Shown one piece after another: positions 1 to 8,861 of a stretch of DNA of 64,000 bases (positions are counted from its first letter, which is position 1; every line of letters begins with the position of its first letter). Location: positions 1 to 64,000 of the forward strand of contig CANNEE010000020.1 in NCBI GenBank assembly GCA_947503555.1. Direction: 5' to 3'. The translations under genes were made by a program, and so were the position numbers. Below the pieces are notes generated by a model. That model did no database searches, was not told the DNA's origin, and saw only the letters and a list, made by a program, of their open reading frames with translations. This DNA comes from an uncultured Shewanella sp. (lineage in GTDB: Bacteria; Pseudomonadota; Gammaproteobacteria; Enterobacterales; Shewanellaceae).

Positions 1-9
1 TAAAGAGCA
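1..9 (-). promoter_or_regulatory. rrn leader boxA antitermination element
   Basis: On the minus strand the window edge reads TGCTCTTTA, the conserved boxA of rRNA leaders, bound by the NusB/NusE antitermination complex. It lies downstream of the two rrn promoters described next, so a 16S gene should begin shortly beyond the left edge. The rRNA itself is not in the window. Confidence 0.8.
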
Positions 10-47
10 TCCTGACAACCAGTTGGTTCATCAGGTCAGGGCTGCGT

Positions 48-75
48 ATTCTACGCTTTCCTGTTGTTTCGTCAA
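48..75 (-). promoter_or_regulatory. rRNA operon promoter P2
   Basis: Minus-strand -35 TTGACG (70-75) and -10 TAGAAT (48-53) are separated by 16 bp, followed by the leader and boxA. The arrangement and leader text match rrn P2 promoters of enteric-type gammaproteobacteria. Confidence 0.8.
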
Positions 76-189
76 GTGCTTTTTGCAAACTTTTTTAAAG
101 TTTTTAGCTCTACCTGACTAAGACTATCTTATCGATAATCTTGCCACTGCAAACTCAATTGTTCTCGTCTGCCGTGTCAGTGGGAGCGC

Positions 190-217
190 ATTATAGGGAA
201 GTTTTTAAAGCGCGCAA
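190..217 (-). promoter_or_regulatory. rRNA operon promoter P1
   Basis: Minus-strand -35 TTGCGC (212-217), a 16-bp spacer and -10 TATAAT (190-195) are followed by the GC-rich discriminator GCGCTCCC. This is the classic rrn P1 form, which is normally sensitive to ppGpp and the initiating nucleotide. P2 lies about 140 bp downstream. Confidence 0.85.
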
Positions 218-280
218 GGGCTTTTTAAAATAAATAGTCATCTCTTGCTTCAAGTGCTCATATATCAAACTAAAAGCGTA

Positions 281-306
281 AAAAAGGAGCTTTAAAGCTC
301 CTTTTT
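281..306. terminator. Bidirectional terminator hairpin after ccoG
   Basis: A 26-bp perfect palindrome (core GGAGCTTTAAAGCTCC) is flanked by A and T runs. It lies 48 bp past the ccoG stop codon and ends that transcript before the divergent-looking rrn promoter region. Confidence 0.8.
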
Positions 307-353
307 AGGGTAAAACAGGTAAAAGTAACCTTTATTTATTGCATTACTAAGGT

Positions 354-1781
354 TTAATTACCAAAGAACCTCGACTCTTGACTCGCAGATTCTAACTGCC
401 CATCAATATCAGTCGACACTTTAAACTCAATATCCATCATAGGTTTTGACAGCTCAACAGGATCAACTGCGACACTTATAGGCAAGGTTAATACTTCACC
501 GCCAGCAATCGTAACTTTCTGCGGACCTATCCATTGATAGTTATTTAAGCCTTCTACATTGAGTTGATACTCATGTGCCTGCTCGGTTTTATTCAAAATC
601 TTTAGAGTAAAGGTATTCTCTATTAAGCCTTGATCGTTTTCTCTAAATAGTGCGTTTCTATCTCGAATGATATCCATACGAATCGGTGCAATATTGGCAC
701 TGGCAATAATAAAGACAATGATCATCACACCAAGAGCAATACCGTAACCAACTAGTTTAGGACGTAATACCTTCTGCTTAATTCCTTCAAGCTTATTCTC
801 TGTAGTGTAGCTAATTAGCCCCTTAGCATATCCCATTCGCTCCATGGTCTGGTCACAAGCATCGATACAGGCACCACAGTTAATGCATTCATACTGAAGA
901 CCATTACGAATATCGATACCCGTTGGGCAAACCTGCACGCAAAGGTCACAATCGATACAGTCACCCAACCCCATCTCTTTAGGATCGGCTTTACGCGACC
1001 TTGGGCCTCTTGCTTCACCACGTTTTGCATCATAACCAACGATAAAGGTGTTTTTATCGAACATGGCAGACTGGAAGCGCGCATAAGGACACATGTGAAG
1101 ACACATAATCTCGCGCATCCAACCCGCATTACCATAGGTAGCGAGAGTAAAGAAAACGACCCAGAAATAGATGCCTGCATCGGCATTAAGGGTAAAGACA
1201 TCGATGTAGACTTCTCTCGTTGGTATAAAATACGAGACAAATGTCATTGCAGTAATAAAAGCAATAAACAACCAAGAGGCGTGCTTGGCAGTTTTACGCC
1301 AAATTTTGTCAAAGGTCCAAGGCATCTGGTCTAGCTTCATACGCTTATTACGCGCACCCTCAAGCTTTTCTTCAAACCAGATAAAAATAAATGTCCAAAC
1401 TGTTTGTGGGCAAGTATAACCACACCAAACTCGACCAAGATAAGTCGTAATAAAGAACAAACCAAAAGCCGCAATCATAAAAAAAGCTGCTAATAAGGTG
1501 AGATCTTGAGGCCAAATTGTTAACCCAAAAATATGAAACTTCTGCTCACCTAAGTTAAACCAAACTGCTTGTCTATCTCCCCAAGGTATCCATGGCAGCA
1601 ATAAAAAGAATAGCATTGCCACCCAGCCCATTTTACGGCGAACCTGAGTCCATAACCCATCGATAGCTCTTACATAAATACGATTACGGGGATTGAATCT
1701 ATCAGCCTTAGCGGCATCTGGTTGGTGTATTTTTATTCGCTTGGCTTTCGAATAGTCCTTTTTGTTCGATTCTGAATTCAT
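354..1781 (-). CDS. ccoG: Cytochrome c oxidase accessory protein CcoG (FixG/RdxA)
   Basis: The 475-aa polyferredoxin membrane protein is needed for cbb3-type cytochrome oxidase biogenesis, where CcoG is thought to handle copper reduction. Visible parts are a soluble N-terminus, several membrane segments (about 50-70, 85-115, 170-190, 205-220, 345-365), the CGYTCPQ motif near residue 120, and two 4Fe-4S motifs (CIDCDLCVQVCP and CINCGACIDACD) near residues 275-310. A periplasmic Ig-like FixG C-terminal domain follows. Length is normal for the family. The gene stands alone; the ccoNOPQ genes are not in the window. Confidence 0.95.
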   Translation of the reverse strand: MNSESNKKDYSKAKRIKIHQPDAAKADRFNPRNRIYVRAIDGLWTQVRRKMGWVAMLFFLLLPWIPWGDRQAVWFNLGEQKFHIFGLTIWPQDLTLLAAFFMIAAFGLFFITTYLGRVWCGYTCPQTVWTFIFIWFEEKLEGARNKRMKLDQMPWTFDKIWRKTAKHASWLFIAFITAMTFVSYFIPTREVYIDVFTLNADAGIYFWVVFFTLATYGNAGWMREIMCLHMCPYARFQSAMFDKNTFIVGYDAKRGEARGPRSRKADPKEMGLGDCIDCDLCVQVCPTGIDIRNGLQYECINCGACIDACDQTMERMGYAKGLISYTTENKLEGIKQKVLRPKLVGYGIALGVMIIVFIIASANIAPIRMDIIRDRNALFRENDQGLIENTFTLKILNKTEQAHEYQLNVEGLNNYQWIGPQKVTIAGGEVLTLPISVAVDPVELSKPMMDIEFKVSTDIDGQLESASQESRFFGN

Positions 1782-1876
1782 TTTTCAGCCTTTACTGCTT
1801 TATGGTACTGTAGTGGTGTTCGAAAATTGACTTATTATACCCTTTAAATGTAAGGGAATTAACCTAATTGGACTAA

Positions 1877-2230
1877 ATGATGAAAGGTTGGATTTTAATC
1901 GCCATAGTTGCTGGAATTATCTATTACTTGGCAACAGAAACCAATAAGCTAGATAAACCTATTGCCGATGCTGATAAATTGCTTACGGATGTCGAGCGAA
2001 AACTAGACTCTATGACAGGCACGCAAATCATTAAAGCCGACAATAAGATAAAGCAGATTAAGGCTCAAATAGCTGATCGCCTATCAAGCCATGAACTAGA
2101 CGAATTCAACCGTATTTTTAAATCAGCCAATGATATTGAAGATTTTAAGAGTGACTTTTGCTCTTCAGCTAATGCAAAACACAATGTATTTAGTCGAGAT
2201 AATTTAGCCTATATTTGCGACTCACTCTAA
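1877..2230 (+). CDS. Small membrane-anchored hypothetical protein
   Basis: The product is 117 aa with one N-terminal hydrophobic segment (about residues 4-20), followed by a charged, probably helical or coiled region (25-75) and a tail with two cysteines. No family is recognised. It is divergent from ccoG across 95 bp and lies 103 bp before menB, so it may have its own promoter in the shared intergenic space. ATG at 1877 and at 1880 are both possible starts. Coding quality looks real, but function is unknown. Confidence 0.7.
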   Translation: MMKGWILIAIVAGIIYYLATETNKLDKPIADADKLLTDVERKLDSMTGTQIIKADNKIKQIKAQIADRLSSHELDEFNRIFKSANDIEDFKSDFCSSANAKHNVFSRDNLAYICDSL

Positions 2231-2333
2231 AACACGGGCTGTCATCTATAGCACAGCTTTGCGCTTTGATTATTGACCTCATAGATGATTCCACCTAGCC
2301 TTTTAGCACTATTGCATAAAAGGCTAGTTAACA

Positions 2334-3248
2334 ATGACATCAGAGAAAACCACCACAGTTTCCGATATTTTTGACCCTACTTTATGGGACCAAGTCCCAG
2401 GCTTCGACTTTGAAGATATCACCTACCACAGAGCTAAAGAGCAGGGCACAGTCCGTATCGCAATCAACCGTCCTGACTGCTTAAACTCTTTTCGCCCAAA
2501 AACCGTCGATGAACTCTACACTGCTTTAGATCATGCTCGTCAATGGTCAGATGTGGGCTGCGTATTACTAACAGGCAACGGTCCTTCGGCGAAGGGCCAG
2601 TGGTCTTTCAGTGCTGGCGGCGATCAGCGTATTCGTGGCAAAGATGGCTACAAATATGAAGGTGAAGAAGCGGGGAAAGCCGATGTTGCCCGTATGGGGC
2701 GTCTGCATATCCTTGAAGTCCAACGCCTTATTCGCTTTATGCCTAAAGTCGTCATCGCTGTGGTACCTGGATGGGCCGTTGGCGGCGGACATAGTCTGCA
2801 CGTAGTCTGTGATTTGAGCTTGGCTTCAAAAGAGCATGCCATCTTTAAACAAACAGACCCTGATGTCGCAAGCTTTGATTCGGGCTATGGCAGTGCTTAT
2901 CTCGCTAAGATGATAGGCCAGAAACGAGCACGTGAAATCTTCTTCTGCGGTTTTAACTATAGTGCCGATGAAGCCTTTGCCATGGGTATGGTGAACAAAT
3001 CGGTTCCCCACGCAGAACTTGAACTTGAGGCACTGAAATGGGCTAAAGAGATCAACTCTAAATCACCAACGGCGATGCGTATGCTTAAGTATGGCTTTAA
3101 TATGGCTGACGACGGCATGGTTGGACAGCAACTATTTGCAGGTGAAGCCACTCGCTTAGCTTATGGTACAGCTGAAGCTCAAGAGGGAAGAGATGCTTTC
3201 CTAGAGAAACGAGATCAAGACTTCTCAGAGTTTCCTTGGCATTACTAG
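2334..3248 (+). CDS. menB: 1,4-dihydroxy-2-naphthoyl-CoA synthase MenB
   Basis: This 304-aa crotonase-fold enzyme closes the naphthoquinone ring by converting o-succinylbenzoyl-CoA to 1,4-dihydroxy-2-naphthoyl-CoA in menaquinone synthesis. The oxyanion-hole segments SAGGDQR and GWAVGGGHSLH, the QTDPDVASFDSGYGSAYLA segment and the C-terminal RDAFLEKR tail are diagnostic. The segment has Asp where the Escherichia coli type has the bicarbonate-binding Gly (QTGPKVGSFDGG), so this is the bicarbonate-independent type with a built-in carboxylate. The protein resembles the actinobacterial form along its length. No other men gene is adjacent. Confidence 0.93.
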   Translation: MTSEKTTTVSDIFDPTLWDQVPGFDFEDITYHRAKEQGTVRIAINRPDCLNSFRPKTVDELYTALDHARQWSDVGCVLLTGNGPSAKGQWSFSAGGDQRIRGKDGYKYEGEEAGKADVARMGRLHILEVQRLIRFMPKVVIAVVPGWAVGGGHSLHVVCDLSLASKEHAIFKQTDPDVASFDSGYGSAYLAKMIGQKRAREIFFCGFNYSADEAFAMGMVNKSVPHAELELEALKWAKEINSKSPTAMRMLKYGFNMADDGMVGQQLFAGEATRLAYGTAEAQEGRDAFLEKRDQDFSEFPWHY

Positions 3249-3280
3249 GATTGTGAATAGGCTATTTATCAAGCCTAAAT

Positions 3281-3316
3281 CAAACTTCCTTTCATCTTGT
3301 TTTGAAAGGAAGTTTG
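3281..3316. terminator. Inverted repeat after menB (possible terminator)
   Basis: A perfect 14-bp stem (3281-3294 with 3303-3316) with an 8-nt loop lies 32 bp after the menB stop codon. It has no long T run, so it may act as an mRNA-stabilising hairpin rather than an intrinsic terminator. Confidence 0.5.
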
Positions 3317-3408
3317 GCAATAAAAGCTTACAAGTCATTAATATTCTGAAAAAGAATATCCAATCGATTTAATCTATGAAACTTATCTAATAAGCTCGCT
3401 TTAATCGA

Positions 3409-3431
3409 TTAATGATAATTATTATCATTAA
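3409..3431. promoter_or_regulatory. Fur box upstream of DUF2061 gene
   Basis: A perfect 23-bp palindrome contains TGATAATTATTATCA, an exact 7-1-7 Fur half-site pair. It lies 23 bp before the ATG of the next gene, where a bound repressor would block transcription. The palindrome is seen directly; the regulator is inferred from the consensus. Confidence 0.85.
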
Positions 3432-3454
3432 CTCAGTTCTAGAGGAGACTTATT

Positions 3455-3646
3455 ATGCTTAAGACTATTACTTTCGCCATTCTGCACTTTAGTGTCGCAT
3501 TTAGCGTTACCTATTTACTGACAGGCAGTATAGTCATAGGTGGTGCCATAGCCCTACTTGAGCCAGCCATTAATACTGTAGTGTTCTATTTCCATGAAAA
3601 GCTATGGCAACGCCTAGGAACGACTGAACTAAATCTTGCCGTTTAG
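3455..3646 (+). CDS. DUF2061 family small membrane protein
   Basis: The 63-aa protein has two hydrophobic segments (about 4-22 and 27-46) and the family-like pattern ending FYFHEKLWQRLG, as in DUF2061 proteins. Its function is unknown. AGAGGAG precedes the ATG, a strong ribosome-binding site. The upstream Fur box predicts induction under iron limitation. The stop codon is 2 bp from the convergent bioA stop codon. Confidence 0.85.
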   Translation: MLKTITFAILHFSVAFSVTYLLTGSIVIGGAIALLEPAINTVVFYFHEKLWQRLGTTELNLAV

Positions 3647-3648
3647 GC

Positions 3649-4926
3649 TCAGTCTAGTTGCTGTATTAATGCCAACCTTATGGCATTAACTAAACACGTT
3701 AACTGTTCATTATTAATGATATAGGGCGGCATAATATAGATAAGCTTGCCAAAGGGACGTATCCATACGCCTTGGCTAATGAAAATCCTTTGCAGCTCGG
3801 CCACATCATAGCTTTCGGTAGCTTCGACAACCCCTATAGCCCCAAGAACGCGAGTGTCGGCTACATTTCGTAACTCCTGCAAAGGGGTCAGTAAAGTTTT
3901 TAACTGAGACTCGATCTGACTGACTCTTTGCTGCCAAGGGCTAGCTAGCAACAAATCTAGATTGGCATTGGCTACGGCACAGGCGAGTGGGTTGCCCATA
4001 AAAGTAGGTCCATGCATAAAGACGCCGGCTTCTCCACTGCATACCACTTCAGCCACATGGGTTGTGGTTAACGTTGCCGCTAGGCTCATATAGCCACCAG
4101 TCAGTGCTTTGCCTAAACACAGAATATCAGGTTGAATCTCAGCATGCTCACACGCAAATAGCTTGCCTGTTCGACCAAAACCTGTGGCAATCTCATCGGC
4201 AATCAATAGCAGTTGATATTCATCAGCTAGCGCTCGTAAACCCTTAAGGTAATTTGGGTGATAGATCCGCATGCCACCAGCACCTTGCACTATAGGCTCG
4301 ATAATAATGGCAGCTATTTGCTGATGCTTATCGGCTAATAAAGCTCTGATCTCGTCCAGTTCGCTCTCGTCCCACTCTTGATAGAAGCCTGTTTTCGGCG
4401 CGGAAACAAAGAAATGTTTAGGTAAAAAATCACTATAGAGCTGATGCATGGAATTAGCAGGATCTGTCACTCCCATGGCACCGAAGGTATCGCCGTGGTA
4501 ACCATTACGTACCGTCAGGAATTTGGATCTCGGCTGCTGCTTGGCATGCCAGTATTGCATTGCCATCTTTAGTGCGACTTCGACCGCGACACTGCCAGAG
4601 TCAGAGATAAACACCTTCTCAAGTGAAGATGGGGTGATATCCACCAACTTTTTACACAAATCCACCGCTGGCTGATGGGTGATACCGCCAAACATCACAT
4701 GGGACATTTTAGCTAACTGCTCGGTTGCAGCTTGGTTAAGCTCGGGCACGTTATAACCATGGATACAGGCCCACCACGAAGACATGCCATCGATCAACTG
4801 CTCGCCTGACTCTAAAGTTAGATAAACACCCTGCGCACTTTCAACTGGGTAACAAGGAAGCGGCTTCAGCATCGAAGTGTAGGGATGCCACACATGTTGG
4901 AGATCAAAAGAGGAATCAACGCTCAT
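3649..4926 (-). CDS. bioA: Adenosylmethionine-8-amino-7-oxononanoate aminotransferase BioA
   Basis: This 425-aa class III PLP aminotransferase makes 7,8-diaminopelargonate from KAPA in biotin synthesis, with S-adenosylmethionine as amino donor. It shows the N-terminal HVWHPYTSM motif, SSWWACIHGYN, the SGSVAVEVALKMA phosphate-binding region, the LLIADEIATGFGRTG segment and the PLP-lysine in LGKALTGGY. Length is normal. The bioBFCD genes are not next to it, so it is either a detached single gene or a second copy. It lies downstream of epmB in the same direction with a 98-bp gap. Confidence 0.93.
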   Translation of the reverse strand: MSVDSSFDLQHVWHPYTSMLKPLPCYPVESAQGVYLTLESGEQLIDGMSSWWACIHGYNVPELNQAATEQLAKMSHVMFGGITHQPAVDLCKKLVDITPSSLEKVFISDSGSVAVEVALKMAMQYWHAKQQPRSKFLTVRNGYHGDTFGAMGVTDPANSMHQLYSDFLPKHFFVSAPKTGFYQEWDESELDEIRALLADKHQQIAAIIIEPIVQGAGGMRIYHPNYLKGLRALADEYQLLLIADEIATGFGRTGKLFACEHAEIQPDILCLGKALTGGYMSLAATLTTTHVAEVVCSGEAGVFMHGPTFMGNPLACAVANANLDLLLASPWQQRVSQIESQLKTLLTPLQELRNVADTRVLGAIGVVEATESYDVAELQRIFISQGVWIRPFGKLIYIMPPYIINNEQLTCLVNAIRLALIQQLD

Positions 4927-5024
4927 AAAACAAACACTCGTAAACCATGGTAATGCAATTTGATTTACAGCTTATCTAAGCCGATATAGAGATACAAGTT
5001 AATCACTTAACGCTGCAGCTATTT

Positions 5025-6044
5025 TTAATCATTCAAACGTAAATCGATGGGTGTCTTACTTCTTTCTCCACCAATCTCCCTAACCAGCTTAGGAACTAAA
5101 AACCCAGGCAACTCCAACAGTAAGGTTTTAATGAGCTCTCTTGCTTGTGACTCATCAATATCAAAGTGACTAGCACCTTCCACTTTATCAAGTAGATGCA
5201 AGTAGTAGGGAATGATACCAGCTGAAAATAAGGCTTCACTTAGCTCACACAATACGTTGGCATCGTCATTGACATTTTTAAGCAAGACACTTTGATTTAA
5301 TAGCGTGACACCTGCCTGTTTAAGCTCGGCAAACTTATTTGCAAGATAACTGTCTATCTCATTGCCATGGTTGATATGAGTCACCATCACTACTTGCAGT
5401 GACGATGACTTGAAACGCTGACACAGCTCAGAGGTAATGCGATTAGGGATCACTACTGGCAACCTAGTATGAATACGCATACGCTTAATTTGCGGTAAAG
5501 CCTCTAGCTTATCCATCAACCAACTAATGGTGTCATCTCCGGCCATTAATGGGTCACCACCACTAAGGATCACTTCATTGATTTGATTATCAGCAGCAAT
5601 GTAGTCAACAGCTTGCTCCAAAGCTCGCTTATTTAGATGATTGTCTTGATAAGGAAAGTGACGCCTAAAACAGTAGCGACAATTCACAGCACAGCCACCA
5701 CGCAGCATTAACAGTACGCGACTCTTATACTTATGCAGTACACCTGGCTGCTGATTATTTTGCTCTAGCAGCGGGTCTTTGCTGAACTGAGCATGCTCAA
5801 GATACTCACTCACACTCGGCATCACCTGCAAAAGTAGCGGATCATTAGGGTTACCCAGCTCCATCTTTTGAATAAAAGGTAAAGGAACCTTCATTGGAAA
5901 GAGTTTTCTTGCCTTAAAATCCTTCTCACCATAATAAGTTGAGTCAATCGACAATATTTTTAGCAAGTTTTCAGGGTCACTCACAGCCATAGCCAATTCT
6001 TTTTGCCAACTGGTCTGCAAATTTGTGTCGATTCTTTGTATCAT
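5025..6044 (-). CDS. epmB: EF-P beta-lysylation protein EpmB (lysine 2,3-aminomutase)
   Basis: This 339-aa radical-SAM, PLP-dependent enzyme converts (S)-alpha-lysine to (R)-beta-lysine for loading on elongation factor P. The radical-SAM motif CAVNCRYCFRRHFPY (CxxxCxxC) lies near residue 120, followed by the EVILSGGDPLM motif. Length fits the short EpmB branch rather than the larger catabolic aminomutases. It is divergent from efp across 39 bp, so promoters must overlap, and its partner enzyme epmA follows efp. Confidence 0.95.
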   Translation of the reverse strand: MIQRIDTNLQTSWQKELAMAVSDPENLLKILSIDSTYYGEKDFKARKLFPMKVPLPFIQKMELGNPNDPLLLQVMPSVSEYLEHAQFSKDPLLEQNNQQPGVLHKYKSRVLLMLRGGCAVNCRYCFRRHFPYQDNHLNKRALEQAVDYIAADNQINEVILSGGDPLMAGDDTISWLMDKLEALPQIKRMRIHTRLPVVIPNRITSELCQRFKSSSLQVVMVTHINHGNEIDSYLANKFAELKQAGVTLLNQSVLLKNVNDDANVLCELSEALFSAGIIPYYLHLLDKVEGASHFDIDESQARELIKTLLLELPGFLVPKLVREIGGERSKTPIDLRLND

Positions 6045-6083
6045 TAGGGCAGATTACTCAAAATTTTTAAGATAGAGGAAAAG

Positions 6084-6653
6084 ATGGCGAATTATAGCAC
6101 TAACGACTTCAGGGGAGGCCTAAAAATTATGTTGGACGGCGAACCTTGTAACATCATCGAAAATGAAGTGGTTAAGCCAGGTAAAGGTCAAGCATTCAAC
6201 CGCGTAAAACTGCGTAAGATGATCTCAGGTAAGGTGTTAGAAAAAACCTTTAAGTCAGGTGAAACTGTCGAAGCCGCCGATATCTTAGACCCAGAACTAG
6301 TATACCTATATACAGATGGAGAGTTCTGGCACTTTATGAATAATGAAACCTATGAGCAGATCGCCGCTGACGAGAAAGCTATGGGTGACAGTGTTAAATG
6401 GTTAGTTGAGAACAATCCTCACACTCTAACTCTTTGGAACAACACTCCAATTATGGTGACTCCACCAAACTTTGTTGACTTAGAAGTCACTGATACCGAT
6501 CCAGGCCTTAAAGGTGATACAGCAGGTACAGGTGGCAAGCCAGCGACTCTATCTACAGGTGCAGTTGTACGTGTACCGCTATTTATCCAAATTGGTGACA
6601 TGATTACTGTAGATACACGTAGTGCAGAATACGTAGGCCGAGTGAAGAAGTAA
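6084..6653 (+). CDS. efp: Elongation factor P
   Basis: The 189-aa, three-domain translation factor relieves ribosome stalling at polyproline. Lys34 in KPGKGQA is the residue beta-lysylated by EpmA/EpmB, and the RVKLRK loop context is the lysylated type. AGAGGAAAAG before the ATG is a good ribosome-binding site. The gene is flanked by both modification enzymes, and a strong terminator separates it from epmA, which suggests higher expression of efp than of the enzyme. Confidence 0.97.
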   Translation: MANYSTNDFRGGLKIMLDGEPCNIIENEVVKPGKGQAFNRVKLRKMISGKVLEKTFKSGETVEAADILDPELVYLYTDGEFWHFMNNETYEQIAADEKAMGDSVKWLVENNPHTLTLWNNTPIMVTPPNFVDLEVTDTDPGLKGDTAGTGGKPATLSTGAVVRVPLFIQIGDMITVDTRSAEYVGRVKK

Positions 6654-6673
6654 TCACTCACCTACTCAAATTG

Positions 6674-6708
6674 AATCCCAGCATAATACGATTATGCTGG
6701 GATTTTTT
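6674..6708 (+). terminator. Intrinsic terminator after efp
   Basis: A 14-bp perfect stem (6674-6687 with 6691-6704), a 3-nt loop and a run of T's lie 21 bp after the efp stop codon. epmA would be transcribed by read-through or its own promoter. Confidence 0.85.
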
Positions 6709-6734
6709 ATTTTATCCCTTGAGAGTTTGCCGTC

Positions 6735-7709
6735 ATGAATCAAGCCCAGTGGCAGCCAAGTGCTAGTATAGAAAACCTTAAGCTAAGAGCTTCTATTATC
6801 AGAAAAATCAGACATTTTTTTGAACAAAGAGAAGTGTTAGAAGTCGATACCCCTAGCTTGTCCCAAGCCAGTGTGACAGATGTACACCTTGCCAGCTTTC
6901 AAACTCGTTTTGTTGGCCCTGGTTACTCCCAAGGTATCCCTCTTTATCTGCAAACCTCGCCAGAATATGCCATGAAGCGCCTATTGGCGGCGGGAAGCGG
7001 CGCAATTTTCCAGATGAGCAAAGCTTTTCGTAATGAAGAGTCAGGCAGACACCATAACCCTGAATTCACCATGCTCGAATGGTATAGACCCGGTTTTGAT
7101 CATTTCCAGTTAATGGATGAAATCGATGCCCTAATGCAAACAGTCTTGAACTGTCAAAGCGCTGAGCGTCTCACCTATCAACAAGCCTTTACCACTCATC
7201 TAGGCCTTGACCCACTTACCGCTAGCTTAGAAGAGTTAAAGCAGCTTTGTAGTCAACATGGTTTTGCCAATATCAGTGATGATGAAACCGATAAAGATAC
7301 TCTGTTACAGCTACTATTTAGTATGAAGGTAGAAACTCAGATAGGGCAGAAGACACCGTGTTTTGTCTACGACTTCCCTGCATCCCAAGCGGCACTGGCC
7401 AAAATAAACAAAAGCGATCCTAGAGTGGCCGAACGCTTTGAACTGTATTATCAGAATATGGAACTGGCCAACGGCTTTAATGAACTGACCAATGCCAAAG
7501 AGCAGGCCAAACGTTTTGAGCAAGATAACCAAAAACGCCAGCTTATGGGGCTTCCCAAGGTCGATATCGATAAACACCTGATTGCAGCATTAGAACATAG
7601 CTTACCAGAGTGCTCTGGAGTCGCGCTAGGTATAGACAGGTTAATCATGCTAGCACTTAATGCTAAGGCGATTAAAGAAGTGATCGCCTTTGATGTTGAG
7701 CGCGCATAG
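6735..7709 (+). CDS. epmA: EF-P--(R)-beta-lysine ligase EpmA
   Basis: The 324-aa protein is a lysyl-tRNA-synthetase-like enzyme without the anticodon-binding domain; it activates beta-lysine and transfers it to Lys34 of EF-P. Class II synthetase motifs are visible: motif 2 [22 protein letters not shown] (about 98-118) and motif 3 [12 protein letters not shown] near the C-terminus. Length is typical (about 325). It sits downstream of efp and completes the EF-P modification module with the divergent epmB. Confidence 0.95.
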   Translation: MNQAQWQPSASIENLKLRASIIRKIRHFFEQREVLEVDTPSLSQASVTDVHLASFQTRFVGPGYSQGIPLYLQTSPEYAMKRLLAAGSGAIFQMSKAFRNEESGRHHNPEFTMLEWYRPGFDHFQLMDEIDALMQTVLNCQSAERLTYQQAFTTHLGLDPLTASLEELKQLCSQHGFANISDDETDKDTLLQLLFSMKVETQIGQKTPCFVYDFPASQAALAKINKSDPRVAERFELYYQNMELANGFNELTNAKEQAKRFEQDNQKRQLMGLPKVDIDKHLIAALEHSLPECSGVALGIDRLIMLALNAKAIKEVIAFDVERA

Positions 7710-7928
7710 ACTTCAAGCAGAGCGCTAGTGAAGCAAACTTGATGAGCTAGGTATCCATTTTTTAAAAACACTAAATGATACTTGGCTCATTATACCCATT
7801 TTACAAACTCACATATCTGGTTTTACCTCACCTCAAAACCCGGCGAATCCTTCGCTAGCGCTATACTTGCCCCCATCAAAATTGATAGAATATTCGCCCG
7901 ATTCAATATCGGAATAGGAACATCACGC

Positions 7929-8861
7929 ATGACTAACCCGCTCTATCAGAAGCACATAGTCTCGATTCCTGATTTATCTCGTCAAGAATTGGAACTTATC
8001 GTCTCCACCGCGGCTCAACTAAAACAATACCCTCGTCCTGATCTACTAAAAAATAAAGTCATTGCTAGCTGTTTCTTTGAAGCTTCAACCCGTACTCGTC
8101 TCTCTTTTGAAACGGCAGTACAAAGGTTAGGTGGCAGTATCATTGGCTTTCCTGATGCAGGAAACACCTCACTCAGTAAAAAAGGCGAGACCTTAGCTGA
8201 TTCGATTCAAGTCATCTCTTCCTATGTGGATGCCTTCTTTATGCGCCATCCACAAGAAGGTGCCGCTCGCTTAGCCAGTGAATTTTCTAGTGTACCTGTG
8301 ATTAACGGTGGCGATGGTTCAAATCAGCACCCAACTCAAACGCTGTTAGATCTTTACAGTATCTATGAAACCCAAGGCAGCCTAGAAAAACTCAAAGTGG
8401 CCTTCGTGGGCGATCTAAAATATGGCCGCACTGTGCATTCGCTAACCCAAGCCCTGTCGCTATTTGATTGTGAATTCCACTTTATCTCTCCACCAGCTCT
8501 TGCGATGCCTGACTACATTACCGAGGAGCTAACGGAGAAGGGTGTTATCATTCATCAACACGACAAACTAGAATCTGTCATTCAAGAGCTAGATATTCTC
8601 TATATTACTCGTGTCCAAAAAGAACGATTTGACGAAACTGAGTATAAGCATATGAAGTCGAGCTTTATTCTGAGTGCCGATCTGCTTACCAATGTCAAAG
8701 ATAACCTCAAGGTGCTACACCCACTGCCACGTATCGATGAGATCACCACAGACGTAGATAGCACCCCCTATGCCTATTACTTCCAGCAGGCTGAAAATGG
8801 TATATACGCCAGACAAGCCTTGCTTGCCCTAGTGATGACTAACGAGTTTGGAGTTAAATAA
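7929..8861 (+). CDS. pyrB: Aspartate carbamoyltransferase catalytic chain PyrB
   Basis: The 310-aa enzyme makes N-carbamoyl-aspartate from carbamoyl phosphate and aspartate, the committed step of pyrimidine synthesis. It has the carbamoyl-phosphate motif SFFEAST-like [14 protein letters not shown], the MRHPQEGAA and [13 protein letters not shown] segments and HPLPRIDEI. The reading frame stays open 49 codons upstream from a TTG, but ATG 7929 gives the [10 protein letters not shown]-terminus found in homologues and follows AGGA. The pyrB stop overlaps the pyrI start by one base. Upstream I see no clear pyrL-type attenuator. Confidence 0.95.
   Translation: MTNPLYQKHIVSIPDLSRQELELIVSTAAQLKQYPRPDLLKNKVIASCFFEASTRTRLSFETAVQRLGGSIIGFPDAGNTSLSKKGETLADSIQVISSYVDAFFMRHPQEGAARLASEFSSVPVINGGDGSNQHPTQTLLDLYSIYETQGSLEKLKVAFVGDLKYGRTVHSLTQALSLFDCEFHFISPPALAMPDYITEELTEKGVIIHQHDKLESVIQELDILYITRVQKERFDETEYKHMKSSFILSADLLTNVKDNLKVLHPLPRIDEITTDVDSTPYAYYFQQAENGIYARQALLALVMTNEFGVK

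Noticed and set aside
815-1240. Minus-strand 141-codon frame inside ccoG
   Set aside because: It is a different frame of the clear ccoG gene, which holds the ferredoxin motifs; composition is that of a shadow frame.
7782-7928. In-frame 49-codon extension upstream of pyrB
   Set aside because: It starts with TTG, lacks a good ribosome-binding site and adds residues absent in homologues; ATG 7929 gives the conserved N-terminus. No T-run attenuator was seen that would make it a pyrL-type leader.
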